A stretch of DNA of 64,000 bases from Psychrobacter sp. M13. Its GTDB lineage: Bacteria; Pseudomonadota; Gammaproteobacteria; Pseudomonadales; Moraxellaceae. The DNA is taken from contig NZ_CP132194.1 of NCBI RefSeq assembly GCF_030718935.1, forward strand, positions 1,116,001 through 1,180,000, given 5' to 3'. Positions 11,105 to 20,564 of the stretch are shown piece by piece; the first letter of the stretch is position 1; each line of letters starts with the position of its first letter. The notes beneath the pieces were generated by a model. The model had not been told where the DNA came from and ran no database searches. It worked only from the letters and a program-made list of their open reading frames with translations. Both the position numbers and the translations under genes were made by a program.

Positions 11105-11515
11105 ATGATGAAACAATCGACAATGATATATGAAAAAACGGTAGGTGACTGGCATTTTCCAAGTATGCCTGCAGGTCATCGTGCTCAAAATGACAACCCT
11201 GACGCTGAGACTGATCCACAAGCAGATGTATTGGTTGCTGAACCTGAGGTTGCCAAGCCACCGATGTATGCAGTGGTAATGTACAATGATAATTACACAC
11301 CGATGGAATTTGTAGTTTATATTCTTCAGTCAGAATTTCGTCATAGTGTTGATTCGGCGGTCGCAATCATGCTAACTATTCATAATAATAGTAAAGGTAT
11401 TGCAGGTATCTATCCCAAAGATATTGCTGAAACCAAAGCCAAAAAAGTTAATAGCTTAGCGCATCGCGAAGGCTACCCACTGCTCACGCAAATTGAACCG
11501 CATCAAGGCGAATAG
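11105..11515 (+). CDS. clpS: ClpS adaptor of the ClpAP protease
   Basis: ClpS binds N-degron substrates and hands them to ClpA. The core PMYAVVMYNDNYTPMEFV, HNNSKGIAGIYP and ETKAKKVNSLAHREGYPLL is unmistakable. The substrate-pocket signature is usually NDDYTP; here it is NDNYTP, with Asn in place of the second Asp. The pocket His (LTIHNN) is kept. The frame is open further upstream into the previous gene, so I chose the ATG pair at 11105/11108, giving 136 residues. About 45 N-terminal residues precede the conserved core. clpA is downstream but separated by 676 bp. Confidence 0.92.
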   Translation: MMKQSTMIYEKTVGDWHFPSMPAGHRAQNDNPDAETDPQADVLVAEPEVAKPPMYAVVMYNDNYTPMEFVVYILQSEFRHSVDSAVAIMLTIHNNSKGIAGIYPKDIAETKAKKVNSLAHREGYPLLTQIEPHQGE

Positions 11516-11571
11516 CTCAATCATTTATAGCCTAACTGTTATAGCCTAGCCTAATTATGTATAATTTATAA

Positions 11572-11587
11572 TCGAATGTTCAACAGA
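11572..11587 (+). mobile_element. Solo MITE terminal fragment
   Basis: The 16 bases are identical to 24702-24717, the right end of the MITE at 24441-24722. The bases beyond do not continue the element. It is probably a relic of an insertion between clpS and clpA. Confidence 0.55.
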
Positions 11588-11590
11588 GCT

Positions 11591-11632
11591 CAGTTATAAG
11601 AAATTAGTTATAAAAACTCAGTTATAAAATTT
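11591..11632. repeat. 3 x 14-bp tandem repeat
   Basis: The core AGTTATAA recurs with exact 14-bp spacing, with units starting at 11591, 11605 and 11619 and a variable A-rich remainder. It lies directly beside the solo MITE end. Confidence 0.7.
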
Positions 11633-12191
11633 GTCAAAAGCTCTTACCATTATTAATCACCCTCTACGCTTTACATCAAAACTCTCTTATTATTCTATTG
11701 TTCATCTGTCCTAAAGTAATAGGATTATCTATCTGATAATTCTATCAATTGTCCTTGAATTTTGTAGGATATAGCGCTATATAGATAGCTACCCTGCAAC
11801 GAATCCAGATAATTCACTGATCATCATAAATCCGCATAAAGTACAGCTTTTAGTTAACTTCATAGTTTTTTAACCTATTCATCTTCATGTAGCTGGTCAA
11901 GCCTAGCCTTTTGTCTTATTAGTCTCGTTATTATTACGTATTTATAAGCTTCGATACATTTTAGTCGTGCTTAAACGATTGACTATAATCAGTTATCGTG
12001 TTGATATAAATAGAGAGCATAGTTGTTATTATCATCACTGTTTGAGACCATTCTCTATTATTTTTATTTGCTGTCATTTAGTAATAATACGACCACTGCT
12101 ATTGAACATACCTCTTATCGCCCAAATTGATTAATTATGTTATTCACTAAGCTATCCGCCTATAAAGATAGATATAACCGTAGGAATTCTT

Positions 12192-14747
12192 ATGTTAAGT
12201 CGCCACCTTGAAGTCTCTTTACGTCTAGCTATGACGCTTGCGCGTCAAAAGTCTCATGAGTATCTCACTGTTGAACATCTGCTATTAGCGCTACTTGAAA
12301 ATACTCATGCTGCTAATACCCTAACGGCTTGTAACGCCAATGTTTCAAGTCTGCGTACAGAGCTTGAAGCTTATATTAATAAGCATACGCCCACTGTTGA
12401 TGTAGATATAGAACAGTCGCCGCAGCCCACTCAAAGCTTTGATCGTATTTTGCAGCGAGCTATTTTTCATGTACAGTCTATCGGTGGCGGTCGTCTAGTT
12501 GAAGGCTCAGACATCTTAGTCTCTATGTTCTCAGAACATGATACTTATGCAGTTTATTTACTCAAAAAGCAAGGTATCAGCCGTCTTGAGTTGACTCAGT
12601 ATTTATCACATGGTCAAGAGAAGAGTGAGGCGAGCGAGCCAAGAGCATCGAGTACAGGCGATCGCCGTAGTGCTTCTGAGAAGACCAGTAAAGACCCATT
12701 AGTTGAGTTTGCGACTAACTTAAACCAGCGCGCGGCTGAGGGCAAAACTGATCCTTTGATTGGTCGTGGCCCTGAGATTGAACGCGCTGCGCAAGTATTA
12801 TGTCGTCGCCGCAAAAACAATCCATTGCTAGTAGGTGAGCCAGGTGTCGGCAAAACTTCTATTGCTGAGGGTCTAGCTTGGTTAATCATTAATGATAAAG
12901 CGCCTAAGCCTCTTAACGGTTGTGTCATTTATAGTCTTGATATAGGCGCGTTGATAGCAGGTACTAAGTATCGTGGTGATTTTGAAAAGCGGATGAAGTC
13001 GTTGCTTGATGCGCTAAAAGCTAAGCCAAACGCTATTTTGTTCATTGATGAAATTCATATGATCATTGGAGCAGGGTCATCCATGAGCAGTAATATGGAC
13101 GTCTCTAACTTGATTAAGCCTGCTTTAGCTAATGGCGAGCTACGCTGCGTCGGTTCAACGACTTTTACTGAGTACCGTCAAGTGTTCGAGAAGGATCATG
13201 CGCTCTCACGTCGTTTCCAAAAGATTGATGTGAAAGAGCCTAGCATCGATGAGAGCATTGATATTCTGCGCGGCCTAAAGCCACGCTATGAAGAGTTTCA
13301 TAACGTTGAATATTCTGATGAAGCTCTAATCAGTGCCGTACAGCTCTCTGCTAAGCATATTCATGAGCGCTTTTTACCAGATAAGGCCATTGATGTTATT
13401 GATGAAGCCGGTGCTTATAAGCGCTTAGGAGTCATTCCTGATGCCGATGATATGCAAGCAGAAGAGAGCTTTATTGCTGACATAGAAAAGCAGATTGACG
13501 CGGCAGATTATGATGATGTCGATGATATGGAAACTAGTATCGATGATAGCGATAATGAGATGCTCGATGCATCGGCTACCGCCAAAGCTAATGATCGCTT
13601 GAAATCTGACGGTTCTGATAGCGATGAGACGTCAGCAGGATTAGGTAAAGTCAAAGGTAATAAAGCACCAATAAAAATTGATGTTAATGATATCGAGGCT
13701 ATTGTAGCCAAGCTGGCTCGTATTCCGCCCAAATCAGTCTCTACTGATGATAAGAGCATCCTTCAGCATTTAGATCGTGACCTTAAGCGCTTGGTATTTG
13801 GTCAAGATGAGGCGATTGCAACGCTTGCTGATGCTATCAAATTATCGCGTGCAGGTCTTAAGGCGCCCGATAAACCTATTGGATCGTTTATGTTTGCAGG
13901 CCCTACAGGGGTTGGTAAAACAGAGGTATCGCGTCAGTTGGCAAACTTGCTAGGCGTCGAGCTGGTACGTTTTGATATGTCGGAGTACATGGAAGCCCAC
14001 ACTGCGTCACGTCTCATTGGTGCGCCTCCTGGTTACGTTGGCTACGATCAAGGGGGTCTGCTTACCGAAAAGATCAATCAACATCCGCATTGCGTGCTCT
14101 TGCTTGATGAGATTGAAAAAGCGCATCCAGACGTTTTTAACTTGTTATTACAAGTGATGGATCATGGTACGCTGACTGATAATAACGGTCGAGTGGCTAT
14201 TTTTAAGCAAGTTATTGTCATTATGACGACCAACGTCGGCGCTGATAGTATCAGTCGCTCGTCGATGGGCTTTACCCAGCAGGATCATAGCCGTGATAAT
14301 AATGAGTCACTCAAACGGGTCTTTACACCAGAGTTCCGTAACCGCTTAGATGCAATCATTCAATTCAATTCGTTGGATGCATCAGTGGTAGTATCTGTCG
14401 TGGATAAGTTCTTGGTTGAGCTACAAGTGCAGCTTGATGACAAGCAAGTCACCCTTGAGATTGATGACGAGGTTCGCGACTATCTAGCGGATAAAGGTTA
14501 TGATCGCTTGATGGGTGCACGTCCTATGCAGCGCCTGATTCAAGATGAGATCAAAAAGCCATTGGCTGGGATGATTTTATTCGGCGACTTGGTCAATGGC
14601 GGGGTCGTTCACCTGACACTCGAGCCAGAGCAAATGGATGATGAAGAAGCGGTCAATCTAGATAAAAACAGCGATAAAGGATCAAGTGACAGCCGTATCA
14701 TTCTGACAGTAGTTGAAACACATGAGCCTGATACTGTAGCTAGTTAA
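12192..14747 (+). CDS. clpA: ClpA, ATPase subunit of the ClpAP protease
   Basis: AAA+ unfoldase that feeds ClpP, working with ClpS. The N-domain repeats occupy about residues 1-145. The D1 Walker A GEPGVGKT is near 214 and Walker B ILFIDEIHM follows. The D2 Walker A GPTGVGKT is near 568 and FRNRLDAI near 717. At 851 residues it is about 90 longer than E. coli ClpA. The excess is an acidic Asp/Ser-rich linker between D1 and D2 (about residues 430-500, DDVDDMETSIDDSDNE) and an acidic tail after the D2 small domain. AGGA lies 7 bases before the ATG. Confidence 0.96.
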   Translation: MLSRHLEVSLRLAMTLARQKSHEYLTVEHLLLALLENTHAANTLTACNANVSSLRTELEAYINKHTPTVDVDIEQSPQPTQSFDRILQRAIFHVQSIGGGRLVEGSDILVSMFSEHDTYAVYLLKKQGISRLELTQYLSHGQEKSEASEPRASSTGDRRSASEKTSKDPLVEFATNLNQRAAEGKTDPLIGRGPEIERAAQVLCRRRKNNPLLVGEPGVGKTSIAEGLAWLIINDKAPKPLNGCVIYSLDIGALIAGTKYRGDFEKRMKSLLDALKAKPNAILFIDEIHMIIGAGSSMSSNMDVSNLIKPALANGELRCVGSTTFTEYRQVFEKDHALSRRFQKIDVKEPSIDESIDILRGLKPRYEEFHNVEYSDEALISAVQLSAKHIHERFLPDKAIDVIDEAGAYKRLGVIPDADDMQAEESFIADIEKQIDAADYDDVDDMETSIDDSDNEMLDASATAKANDRLKSDGSDSDETSAGLGKVKGNKAPIKIDVNDIEAIVAKLARIPPKSVSTDDKSILQHLDRDLKRLVFGQDEAIATLADAIKLSRAGLKAPDKPIGSFMFAGPTGVGKTEVSRQLANLLGVELVRFDMSEYMEAHTASRLIGAPPGYVGYDQGGLLTEKINQHPHCVLLLDEIEKAHPDVFNLLLQVMDHGTLTDNNGRVAIFKQVIVIMTTNVGADSISRSSMGFTQQDHSRDNNESLKRVFTPEFRNRLDAIIQFNSLDASVVVSVVDKFLVELQVQLDDKQVTLEIDDEVRDYLADKGYDRLMGARPMQRLIQDEIKKPLAGMILFGDLVNGGVVHLTLEPEQMDDEEAVNLDKNSDKGSSDSRIILTVVETHEPDTVAS

Positions 14748-14785
14748 AATCCGAGCTATCTATCCAAAGCTATATAATCTAAGCG

Positions 14786-14814
14786 AACGGTTACTACGGT
14801 AGCCGTTTTTTTAT
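14786..14814 (+). terminator. Terminator after clpA
   Basis: AACGGTTAC (14786-14794) pairs with GTAGCCGTT (14799-14807) with one wobble, followed by a run of T. Confidence 0.85.
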
Positions 14815-14993
14815 ACATGACTAGTAGCATTTATCTGTAGCCATTTGGCTTAAGTTGAGAGTGAGAGGTATAAATATTAAATTCTATAATGAAAAGCAAC
14901 AGAGTTTTTTGCTACTATCCTTTTTAAATTGTATTAACCACAAAGTAGATAAACACAAAGCTTATAAAAAATTAAAAATAAGGATGTATACCT

Positions 14994-15746
14994 ATGAATT
15001 TATTTGACGAGCTAGATGATGAGTCAACAGCTGGTAAAACAGCAGCAGAAAAAAAAGCTATTTTGGATAATGTAAAGTTGCCAGAGGATTGGAAACTAGC
15101 GTTAGAAGATGAGCTGACATCGAACAATATGGACGATCTACGCGCTTTCTTAAAGGAAGCTTATCAATCAGATACTAGCGTTTATCCCCCTGCCAATCTA
15201 ATGTTTAATGCCTTTAATTTAACGCCTTTAGCTCACGTTAAAGTCGTTATTCTAGGTCAAGACCCCTATCATCGTCCAGGGCAAGCGATGGGATTATCAT
15301 TTTCAGTACCCAAAACTATTCCCAAGCCGCCCTCATTGAATAATGTACTCAAAGAAATGGCTGACGATATTGGCATTACGCCTTCAAAACATGGTGATTT
15401 GACTTATTGGGCTGAGCAGGGCGTATTATTACTCAATACCTCGCTCACTGTAAATGAAGGTGAGCCGACTAGTCATCAAGGCGCAGGCTGGGAGCAATTC
15501 ACGGATGCAGTAATTGATGTCATTAATGAGCAAACCGAGCATATAGTGTTTATCTTATGGGGTAGCAAAGCGCAAAAGGCGGGTAAATATATCGATACCG
15601 ATAAGCATCTTATCTTAACCGCAGTCCATCCTTCACCATTAGCCGCCAATCGAGGTGGGTTTTTTGGCACAAAACCCTTCTCGAAAACCAATGAGTATCT
15701 AGCACAATATGGCAAGACACCTATTGACTGGCAATTGCCGCAGTAA
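14994..15746 (+). CDS. ung: Uracil-DNA glycosylase, family 1
   Basis: Removes uracil from DNA to start base-excision repair. The water-activating loop VVILGQDPYHRPGQAMG places the catalytic Asp near residue 90. The usual PYHGPGQAHG is changed to PYHRPGQAMG. The Leu-intercalation loop HPSPLAANRGGFFG holds the second catalytic His. Length 250 against about 229 in E. coli, with the extra at the N-terminus. AAGGA lies about 10 bases before the ATG. tadA starts 3 bp after its stop codon, so the two are probably one transcript. Confidence 0.96.
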   Translation: MNLFDELDDESTAGKTAAEKKAILDNVKLPEDWKLALEDELTSNNMDDLRAFLKEAYQSDTSVYPPANLMFNAFNLTPLAHVKVVILGQDPYHRPGQAMGLSFSVPKTIPKPPSLNNVLKEMADDIGITPSKHGDLTYWAEQGVLLLNTSLTVNEGEPTSHQGAGWEQFTDAVIDVINEQTEHIVFILWGSKAQKAGKYIDTDKHLILTAVHPSPLAANRGGFFGTKPFSKTNEYLAQYGKTPIDWQLPQ

Positions 15747-15749
15747 ACG

Positions 15750-16340
15750 ATGACTATCATTAACAGATATAACTGTGACTGTTTATTGCCAGTGACATAT
15801 CCTTTGAGGACACCATCAGTAGTAAAGTCGCACTCAACTCCCGCTATTGACAAATTGTGGTCATTGGAAGATGCCCGTTGGATGCATTATGCTCTTGCTT
15901 TAGCAGAGCAGGGCGCTGAACATGGCGAAGTCCCTGTTGGTGCTGTATTAGTGCATAATGACGCTATTATTGGTCAAGGATTTAATGAGCCGATAGGACG
16001 TCATGATGCCACCGCTCATGCTGAGATTGTGGCTATCAGACAAGCTTGTGCTCAGCTGGGCAATTATCGCCTACCATTGAAGACGACACTATATGTGACT
16101 TTAGAGCCTTGTACGATGTGTGTTGGTGCTATGGTTCATGCGCGAGTTGATAGACTTGTTTTTGCCACTTGCGAGCCTAGAGCAGGTATGGTCGGTAGTC
16201 AGATGAATTTGCCCCAGCAAGATTTTTATAATCATCAAATACAAGTTTTTGCAGGATTGCAAGCTCATGCTAGTAGCCAATTGCTAAAGCGCTTTTTTCG
16301 TCAACGTAGACAGATTGCAAAATTGAATAAAAGTTTGTAA
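15750..16340 (+). CDS. tadA: tRNA-specific adenosine deaminase
   Basis: Deaminates A34 of tRNA-Arg(ACG) to inosine. The zinc/catalytic motif HAE is at about residues 90-92 and PCTMC has its cysteines near 121 and 124. GEVPVGAVLV and ARVDRLVFA are also conserved. About 40 residues precede the conserved core; an in-frame ATG at 15882 would give the shorter usual form. I kept ATG 15750 because it is 3 bp from the ung stop, suggesting translational coupling, although no strong Shine-Dalgarno sequence is present. Confidence 0.93.
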   Translation: MTIINRYNCDCLLPVTYPLRTPSVVKSHSTPAIDKLWSLEDARWMHYALALAEQGAEHGEVPVGAVLVHNDAIIGQGFNEPIGRHDATAHAEIVAIRQACAQLGNYRLPLKTTLYVTLEPCTMCVGAMVHARVDRLVFATCEPRAGMVGSQMNLPQQDFYNHQIQVFAGLQAHASSQLLKRFFRQRRQIAKLNKSL

Positions 16341-16433
16341 ACGACAGAAGATATCGTCTACAAAGCTAGTGATAGTAGTTTTTATTTGCTATAATATGCC
16401 CCTGTTTAACTGCATCAGCGTCGGCTAGTCGTA

Positions 16434-16540
16434 CTAAATTATAATAGTTTGCTAAATTATAATAGGTAGTTCACGCAGGTATTATCATTAGATATTGTGA
16501 TTATTAATTGCGTGTTATGACTATTAATTAGGTATTATGA
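16434..16540. repeat. Two short tandem duplications in the cmk leader
   Basis: A 14-bp sequence (CTAAATTATAATAG) occurs at 16434 and 16452. Further on, a 20-bp unit is present twice at 16501-16520 and 16521-16540. The second 20-bp unit carries the cmk start codon. The equivalent ATG in the first unit (16517) opens a four-codon reading frame ending at TAG 16529-16531. Confidence 0.7.
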
Positions 16541-17292
16541 CTATAAAATCCGATCTCAAAGCATCTGATAGCAAGGCTTTAGAAGAACGTAGCCAAGCAT
16601 TGCGTTATCCCGTTATTTGTATTGATGGCCCAAGTGGCGCGGGTAAAGGCACAGCAGCATGGCGTCTAGCAAAAGAGCTAGATTATCAACTGCTAGACTC
16701 TGGTGCTTTATATCGTATCGTTGGCCTAAAAGCTTTTGAAGCAGGTTTATTGGCAAAGAGCGTACTAGATGAGGAGGCTGTTGCCGCCTTGACTCAGAGA
16801 TTAATAATTAGTTTTCAGCCCAATGAAGCAACGGGTAATATCGATATTTTAGTCAATGAGACGTTGGTCGGTACTGATATACGCAATGAGACAGTTGGTG
16901 GTTATGCATCACAAGTTGCAGTATTTCCTAAAGTTCGTCAAGCATTGCTAGACTTACAGCAAGATATGGCAAGTCGTTCGGGGTTAGTCGCTGATGGGCG
17001 TGACATGGGTACTGTAGTGTTTCCACAAGCCGATGCCAAAGTATTTTTGACCGCTAGCGCTGAGGCTCGTGCCCAGCGCCGAGTAGCCCAGCTAATAAAT
17101 GCTGGACAAAATGCAAGCTATAGTTCGATTTTGGCAACCATTAAAGCGCGCGATGATCGTGATGAAAATCGTGCTATTGCACCATCTAAGCCTGCTGATG
17201 ATGCATTATTACTTGATAGCTCAACAGTAGACGCTGATGTCGTCTATCAACAAATAAAACAGCATTGCCAAGCGCAAGGAATCTGTTTTTAG
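16537..17292 (+). CDS. cmk: Cytidylate kinase
   Basis: Phosphorylates CMP and dCMP with ATP. The P-loop GPSGAGKGTAAW is near residue 31, then LDSGALYR, GRDMGTVVFP and a lid region with KARDDRDENR. 251 residues against about 227 in E. coli; about 25 extra residues precede the core. The start is in the second of two tandem 20-bp units, with AGG 4 bases upstream. It lies just before rpsA, a conserved pairing. Confidence 0.95.
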   Translation: MTIKSDLKASDSKALEERSQALRYPVICIDGPSGAGKGTAAWRLAKELDYQLLDSGALYRIVGLKAFEAGLLAKSVLDEEAVAALTQRLIISFQPNEATGNIDILVNETLVGTDIRNETVGGYASQVAVFPKVRQALLDLQQDMASRSGLVADGRDMGTVVFPQADAKVFLTASAEARAQRRVAQLINAGQNASYSSILATIKARDDRDENRAIAPSKPADDALLLDSSTVDADVVYQQIKQHCQAQGICF

Positions 17293-17440
17293 TACAGCAT
17301 TTTGACAAGAAGAAGCTTTTATATTTATAATACAAAAAGTACCTAAACTAGATAGTTTTAGTGTAAAATTATAGTCATTATAAGCACTTACACCGTAAAA
17401 GCTTTTATAATAACGATAGGCGAGTTAGAACTTTAGAGAC

Positions 17441-17500
17441 CGTTGTTGCTAATGAATGAATAATTATGAAAATTAATTTGTTAGCAACAACCGTTTTTTT
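17441..17500 (+). terminator. Long hairpin with T-tract between cmk and rpsA (terminator or attenuator)
   Basis: GTTGTTGCTAA (17442-17452) pairs perfectly with TTAGCAACAAC (17481-17491) across a 28-nt AT-rich loop; eight T follow from 17494. It may simply end cmk transcripts, or attenuate read-through into rpsA. Confidence 0.7.
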
Positions 17501-17502
17501 TA

Positions 17503-17550
17503 TATGAGCATATAAGATATAAAACCAGTATTTCGTTTTATATGCTCATA
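17503..17550 (+). promoter_or_regulatory. Second perfect hairpin in the rpsA leader
   Basis: A perfect 13-bp inverted repeat (17503-17515 with 17538-17550; TATGAGCATATAA) begins right after the T-tract of the preceding hairpin and ends 52 bases before the rpsA start. It has no T-tract, so it is not a simple terminator. In E. coli, S1 represses its own translation through structured leader RNA; the same could apply here. Confidence 0.55.
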
Positions 17551-17602
17551 AATTTGATCCGTACTGTGCTGGACAGGCCACGGCTATACAAAGGTAGATA
17601 TA

Positions 17603-19297
17603 ATGGAATCATTTGCTGAACTATTTGAAGCGAGCATCGAAGAAACAGGTCTTGATATTGAGCGTGGCTCGGTTATCACAGGTACTGTTGTCGCCATCGA
17701 TAACGACTGGATCACAGTTGACACTGGTCTAAAATCTGAAGGTATTGTCGCTCGTGAAGAGTTTTTAAGCGAAGAAGGCGAGATTGAAGTTGAAGTTGGC
17801 GATACGGTTGACGTTGTAGTTGAAGCAGTCGATAACGGTATGGGTCAAACTTTACTATCGCGTGAAAAAGCCAAGCGCGTTGAGACTTGGAATATCCTAG
17901 AAAAAATCTCTGATAACGATGAGATCGTAAAAGGTATTATCTCAAGCAAGGTTAAAGGTGGCTTTACCGTAGATATCGGTTCAGTACGCGCGTTCCTACC
18001 TGGCTCATTGGTAGATGTACGTCCTATCCGTGATACTACGCACTTAGAAGGCAAAGAGCTAGAATTCAAAGTTATTAAGCTTGATCAAAAGCGTAACAAC
18101 GTTGTGGTTAGTCGTCGTGCCGTTATGGAAGCTGAAAACTCAGCTGAGCGCGAAGAGCTATTGAATAAGCTTGAAGAAGGTATCGAGATCGAAGGTATCG
18201 TTAAGAACCTAACTGATTACGGTGCGTTCGTTGACCTAGGTGGTATCGATGGTTTGCTTCACATCACTGATATGGCATGGCGTCGTATCAAGCACCCATC
18301 TGAGGTGGTTGAAGTTGGTCAAGACCTTAAAGTTAAAGTACTTAAGTTCGACCGTGAGCGCAATCGCGTTAGCCTAGGTCTTAAGCAACTAGGTACTGAT
18401 CCTTGGGATAACGTTGGCGGCACTTATCCAGTAGGTGCAGTTGTTAAAGCTCGCGTAACTAACTTGACTGATTATGGTTGTTTCGCTGAAATCTCTGAAG
18501 GTATCGAAGGTCTAGTCCACGTATCAGAGATGGATCATACCAATAAAAATATTCATCCATCAAAAGTTGTTCAAGTAGGTGACGAAGTTGAAGTCATGAT
18601 CTTGGATATCGATGAAGAACGCCGTCGTATCAGCTTAGGTATCAAACAGACTCTTGCTAATCCATGGGATGAGTTTGATAAGAAACATGAGCGCGGTGAT
18701 AAAATCTCTGGCACGATCAAGTCAATCACTGATTTTGGTATCTTTATCGGTCTAGACGGTGGTATCGATGGTTTAGTACATCTATCTGACATCTCTTGGA
18801 CTGAGACTGGCGAAGACGCTATCCGCAACTACAACAAAGGCGACACTGTAGAAGCTATGGTATTGTCAGTAGATGCAGAAGCTAATCGTATTAGCTTAGG
18901 TGTGAAGCAATTAAACTCAGATCCATTCAACGAATACCTAGTCAACAATGACCGTGGTGCTATCGTTAATGGTAAAGTAAAAGATGTTGACGCGAAAGGC
19001 GCAACGATTGAGCTTGCTGACGAAGTTGAAGCGTATCTACGTGCATCAGAGATTCAACGTGACCGTGTTGAAGATGCGACTAAGCATCTAAGCGTCGGTG
19101 ATGATGTTGAAGCGAAGATCATCAGTGTTGATCGTAAGACTCGTAACATCAACTTGTCAATCAAAGCGAAAGACGAAGCTGAAGAGCGTCAAGCTATTAA
19201 AGATCTAGGCGGTGCTAATACTACAGCAGCTGCAGCTCCAGGATCTGATGCTCAGCCAAAAACTATTGGTGACTTAATCAAAGAGCAAATGCAGTAA
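17603..19297 (+). CDS. rpsA: 30S ribosomal protein S1
   Basis: RNA-binding protein that brings mRNA to the 30S subunit. Six S1 (OB-fold) repeats are visible; those with the clearest signature read [40 protein letters not shown] and [20 protein letters not shown]. 564 residues, close to the 557 of E. coli. The start is ATG 17603 with AAAGG about 9 bases upstream. The 310-bp upstream interval holds two stacked hairpins that may regulate expression. Confidence 0.98.
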   Translation: MESFAELFEASIEETGLDIERGSVITGTVVAIDNDWITVDTGLKSEGIVAREEFLSEEGEIEVEVGDTVDVVVEAVDNGMGQTLLSREKAKRVETWNILEKISDNDEIVKGIISSKVKGGFTVDIGSVRAFLPGSLVDVRPIRDTTHLEGKELEFKVIKLDQKRNNVVVSRRAVMEAENSAEREELLNKLEEGIEIEGIVKNLTDYGAFVDLGGIDGLLHITDMAWRRIKHPSEVVEVGQDLKVKVLKFDRERNRVSLGLKQLGTDPWDNVGGTYPVGAVVKARVTNLTDYGCFAEISEGIEGLVHVSEMDHTNKNIHPSKVVQVGDEVEVMILDIDEERRRISLGIKQTLANPWDEFDKKHERGDKISGTIKSITDFGIFIGLDGGIDGLVHLSDISWTETGEDAIRNYNKGDTVEAMVLSVDAEANRISLGVKQLNSDPFNEYLVNNDRGAIVNGKVKDVDAKGATIELADEVEAYLRASEIQRDRVEDATKHLSVGDDVEAKIISVDRKTRNINLSIKAKDEAEERQAIKDLGGANTTAAAAPGSDAQPKTIGDLIKEQMQ

Positions 19298-19338
19298 CTT
19301 TTTATTGATACGAGTTACTATATATTAGCAGAATTAAA

Positions 19339-19364
19339 AAGAGCGACTTAGGTTGCTCTTTTTT
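19339..19364 (+). terminator. Terminator after rpsA
   Basis: AAGAGCGAC (19339-19347) pairs with GTTGCTCTT (19352-19360), then T. The remaining DNA up to ihfB at 19659 has a TATAAT-like element near 19398 but no ORF I trust. Confidence 0.85.
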
Positions 19365-19658
19365 GCATTCAAATTTTGCTTTTATCTCAAACACTTATAT
19401 AATGTCGCTCATAATTAAAACTTAATAAATTTATGTTTATATGCACCGATTTTTCTATTACTATGTACAATACCAGTGACTAAATGTAAAATAGTGGATA
19501 TTTTAGCTAAAGAATATTTTTTATCTTTATTTATAAATGGTTGGTAGACCCTGATGTTGTAGATCCCGATTTTATAAAACCTATAATATTGGATAATATA
19601 AGCTGATAGAGAAGACGCTTTACAACCATAACCACCTATTAATAAGGCAAGTGTAGCA

Positions 19659-19961
19659 ATGCAAGATACGATTAATAAATCCGATTTTATAAATAATTTG
19701 AGCGTCAATTGCGACACTATGACTGATGTCGTTGTCGATGATGCGGTGCGCGAAATATTAGATCTTATGGTAGATACTCTAGCCAGTGATGGTCGAGTCG
19801 AAGTTCGAGGGTTTGGTAGCTTTTGTCTACATCATCGCCGTGCCCGTATGGGTCGCAACCCAAAGACGGGCGAGAGTGTTCCTGTACCCGCCAAGGCTAT
19901 TCCGCATTTTAAGCCCGGTAAAGCGCTACGCGAAGCAGTTAATGAAACCGTTGCTTCTTAA
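19659..19961 (+). CDS. ihfB: Integration host factor beta subunit
   Basis: A 100-residue member of the HU/IHF family that bends DNA as a heterodimer with IhfA. VRGFGSFCLHHRRARMGRNP with PKTGESVPVPAKAIPHFKPG is the DNA-binding arm signature. Placement directly after rpsA identifies it as IhfB rather than HU. The first few residues (MQDTINKSDF) are longer than usual; a Ser at position 8 fits the normal N-terminus. AAGG lies 14 bases upstream. Confidence 0.93.
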   Translation: MQDTINKSDFINNLSVNCDTMTDVVVDDAVREILDLMVDTLASDGRVEVRGFGSFCLHHRRARMGRNPKTGESVPVPAKAIPHFKPGKALREAVNETVAS

Positions 19962-20037
19962 TTATCTTTTAAGTAAGCTATATTTAAAGCCTGCTCTTGT
20001 GTATTCTATTAATACTATCTATTGAGGTACTCGATTC

Positions 20038-20445
20038 ATGCGTTTTATATTATTTGTACTTCTATTTTTGAGCTTTGCTTATGCTATAGGTCTAGTGCTA
20101 GCGAATAATGCAGATATCGGCGTCAATCTATTGTTCTCGCAAGCGCCTACTATGAATTTAGGCTTGTTGCTAATTTTATGTATGACATTAGGCATTGTTA
20201 TCGGCTTATTACTAGCGTTATTACTGTTTAGAGTCTTTCAGAATAAGTGGGAAATATCACAGTTAAAGAAAAGTAACGCAAAGCTGCAAGAGCAGCTTAC
20301 CCAAGCTAATGTTGTTATTGATCGGCAGGCAAATGTACCAACAGTCGATGAAGCAGGTTATCCAGCTTCAAGCGTGCCTGTAGACGTAGATAATAACTTA
20401 AGTACTCAAAAGACGGCATTATTAAGTAAGCGTCAACGCGACTAA
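20038..20445 (+). CDS. lapA: LapA-type inner-membrane protein (DUF1049)
   Basis: A 135-residue protein with two membrane helices (about 2-22 and 41-64) and a cytoplasmic coiled coil (QLKKSNAKLQEQLTQ). This is the layout of LapA, which with LapB controls LpxC turnover and lipopolysaccharide synthesis in E. coli. It lies between ihfB and pyrF, where lapA and lapB usually sit, but no lapB follows here. Confidence 0.8.
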   Translation: MRFILFVLLFLSFAYAIGLVLANNADIGVNLLFSQAPTMNLGLLLILCMTLGIVIGLLLALLLFRVFQNKWEISQLKKSNAKLQEQLTQANVVIDRQANVPTVDEAGYPASSVPVDVDNNLSTQKTALLSKRQRD

Positions 20446-20564
20446 TTACGGTTATACCAGTTGTTAGTTTGCCAGTTACTAGGTTTCAGTTATTAGCTTG
20501 ATATCAATAACAGGATTACTTCAAAAGGCTAATCGCTTAAAACGCCAATAGATACGGTATTATA

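Larger units (their letters stand above)
11516..12191. other. 676-bp gene-free gap between clpS and clpA
   Basis: No credible ORF on either strand. It contains a solo MITE end (11572-11587), a 3 x 14-bp tandem array (11591-11632) and otherwise AT-rich DNA that must include the clpA promoter. Many relatives have clpS and clpA almost adjacent, so this interval looks expanded by small-element insertion and slippage. Confidence 0.6.

Noticed and set aside
15476..15853. A 125-residue minus-strand ORF across ung and tadA
   Set aside because: It lies opposite conserved motifs of both genes and lacks an RBS or family features.
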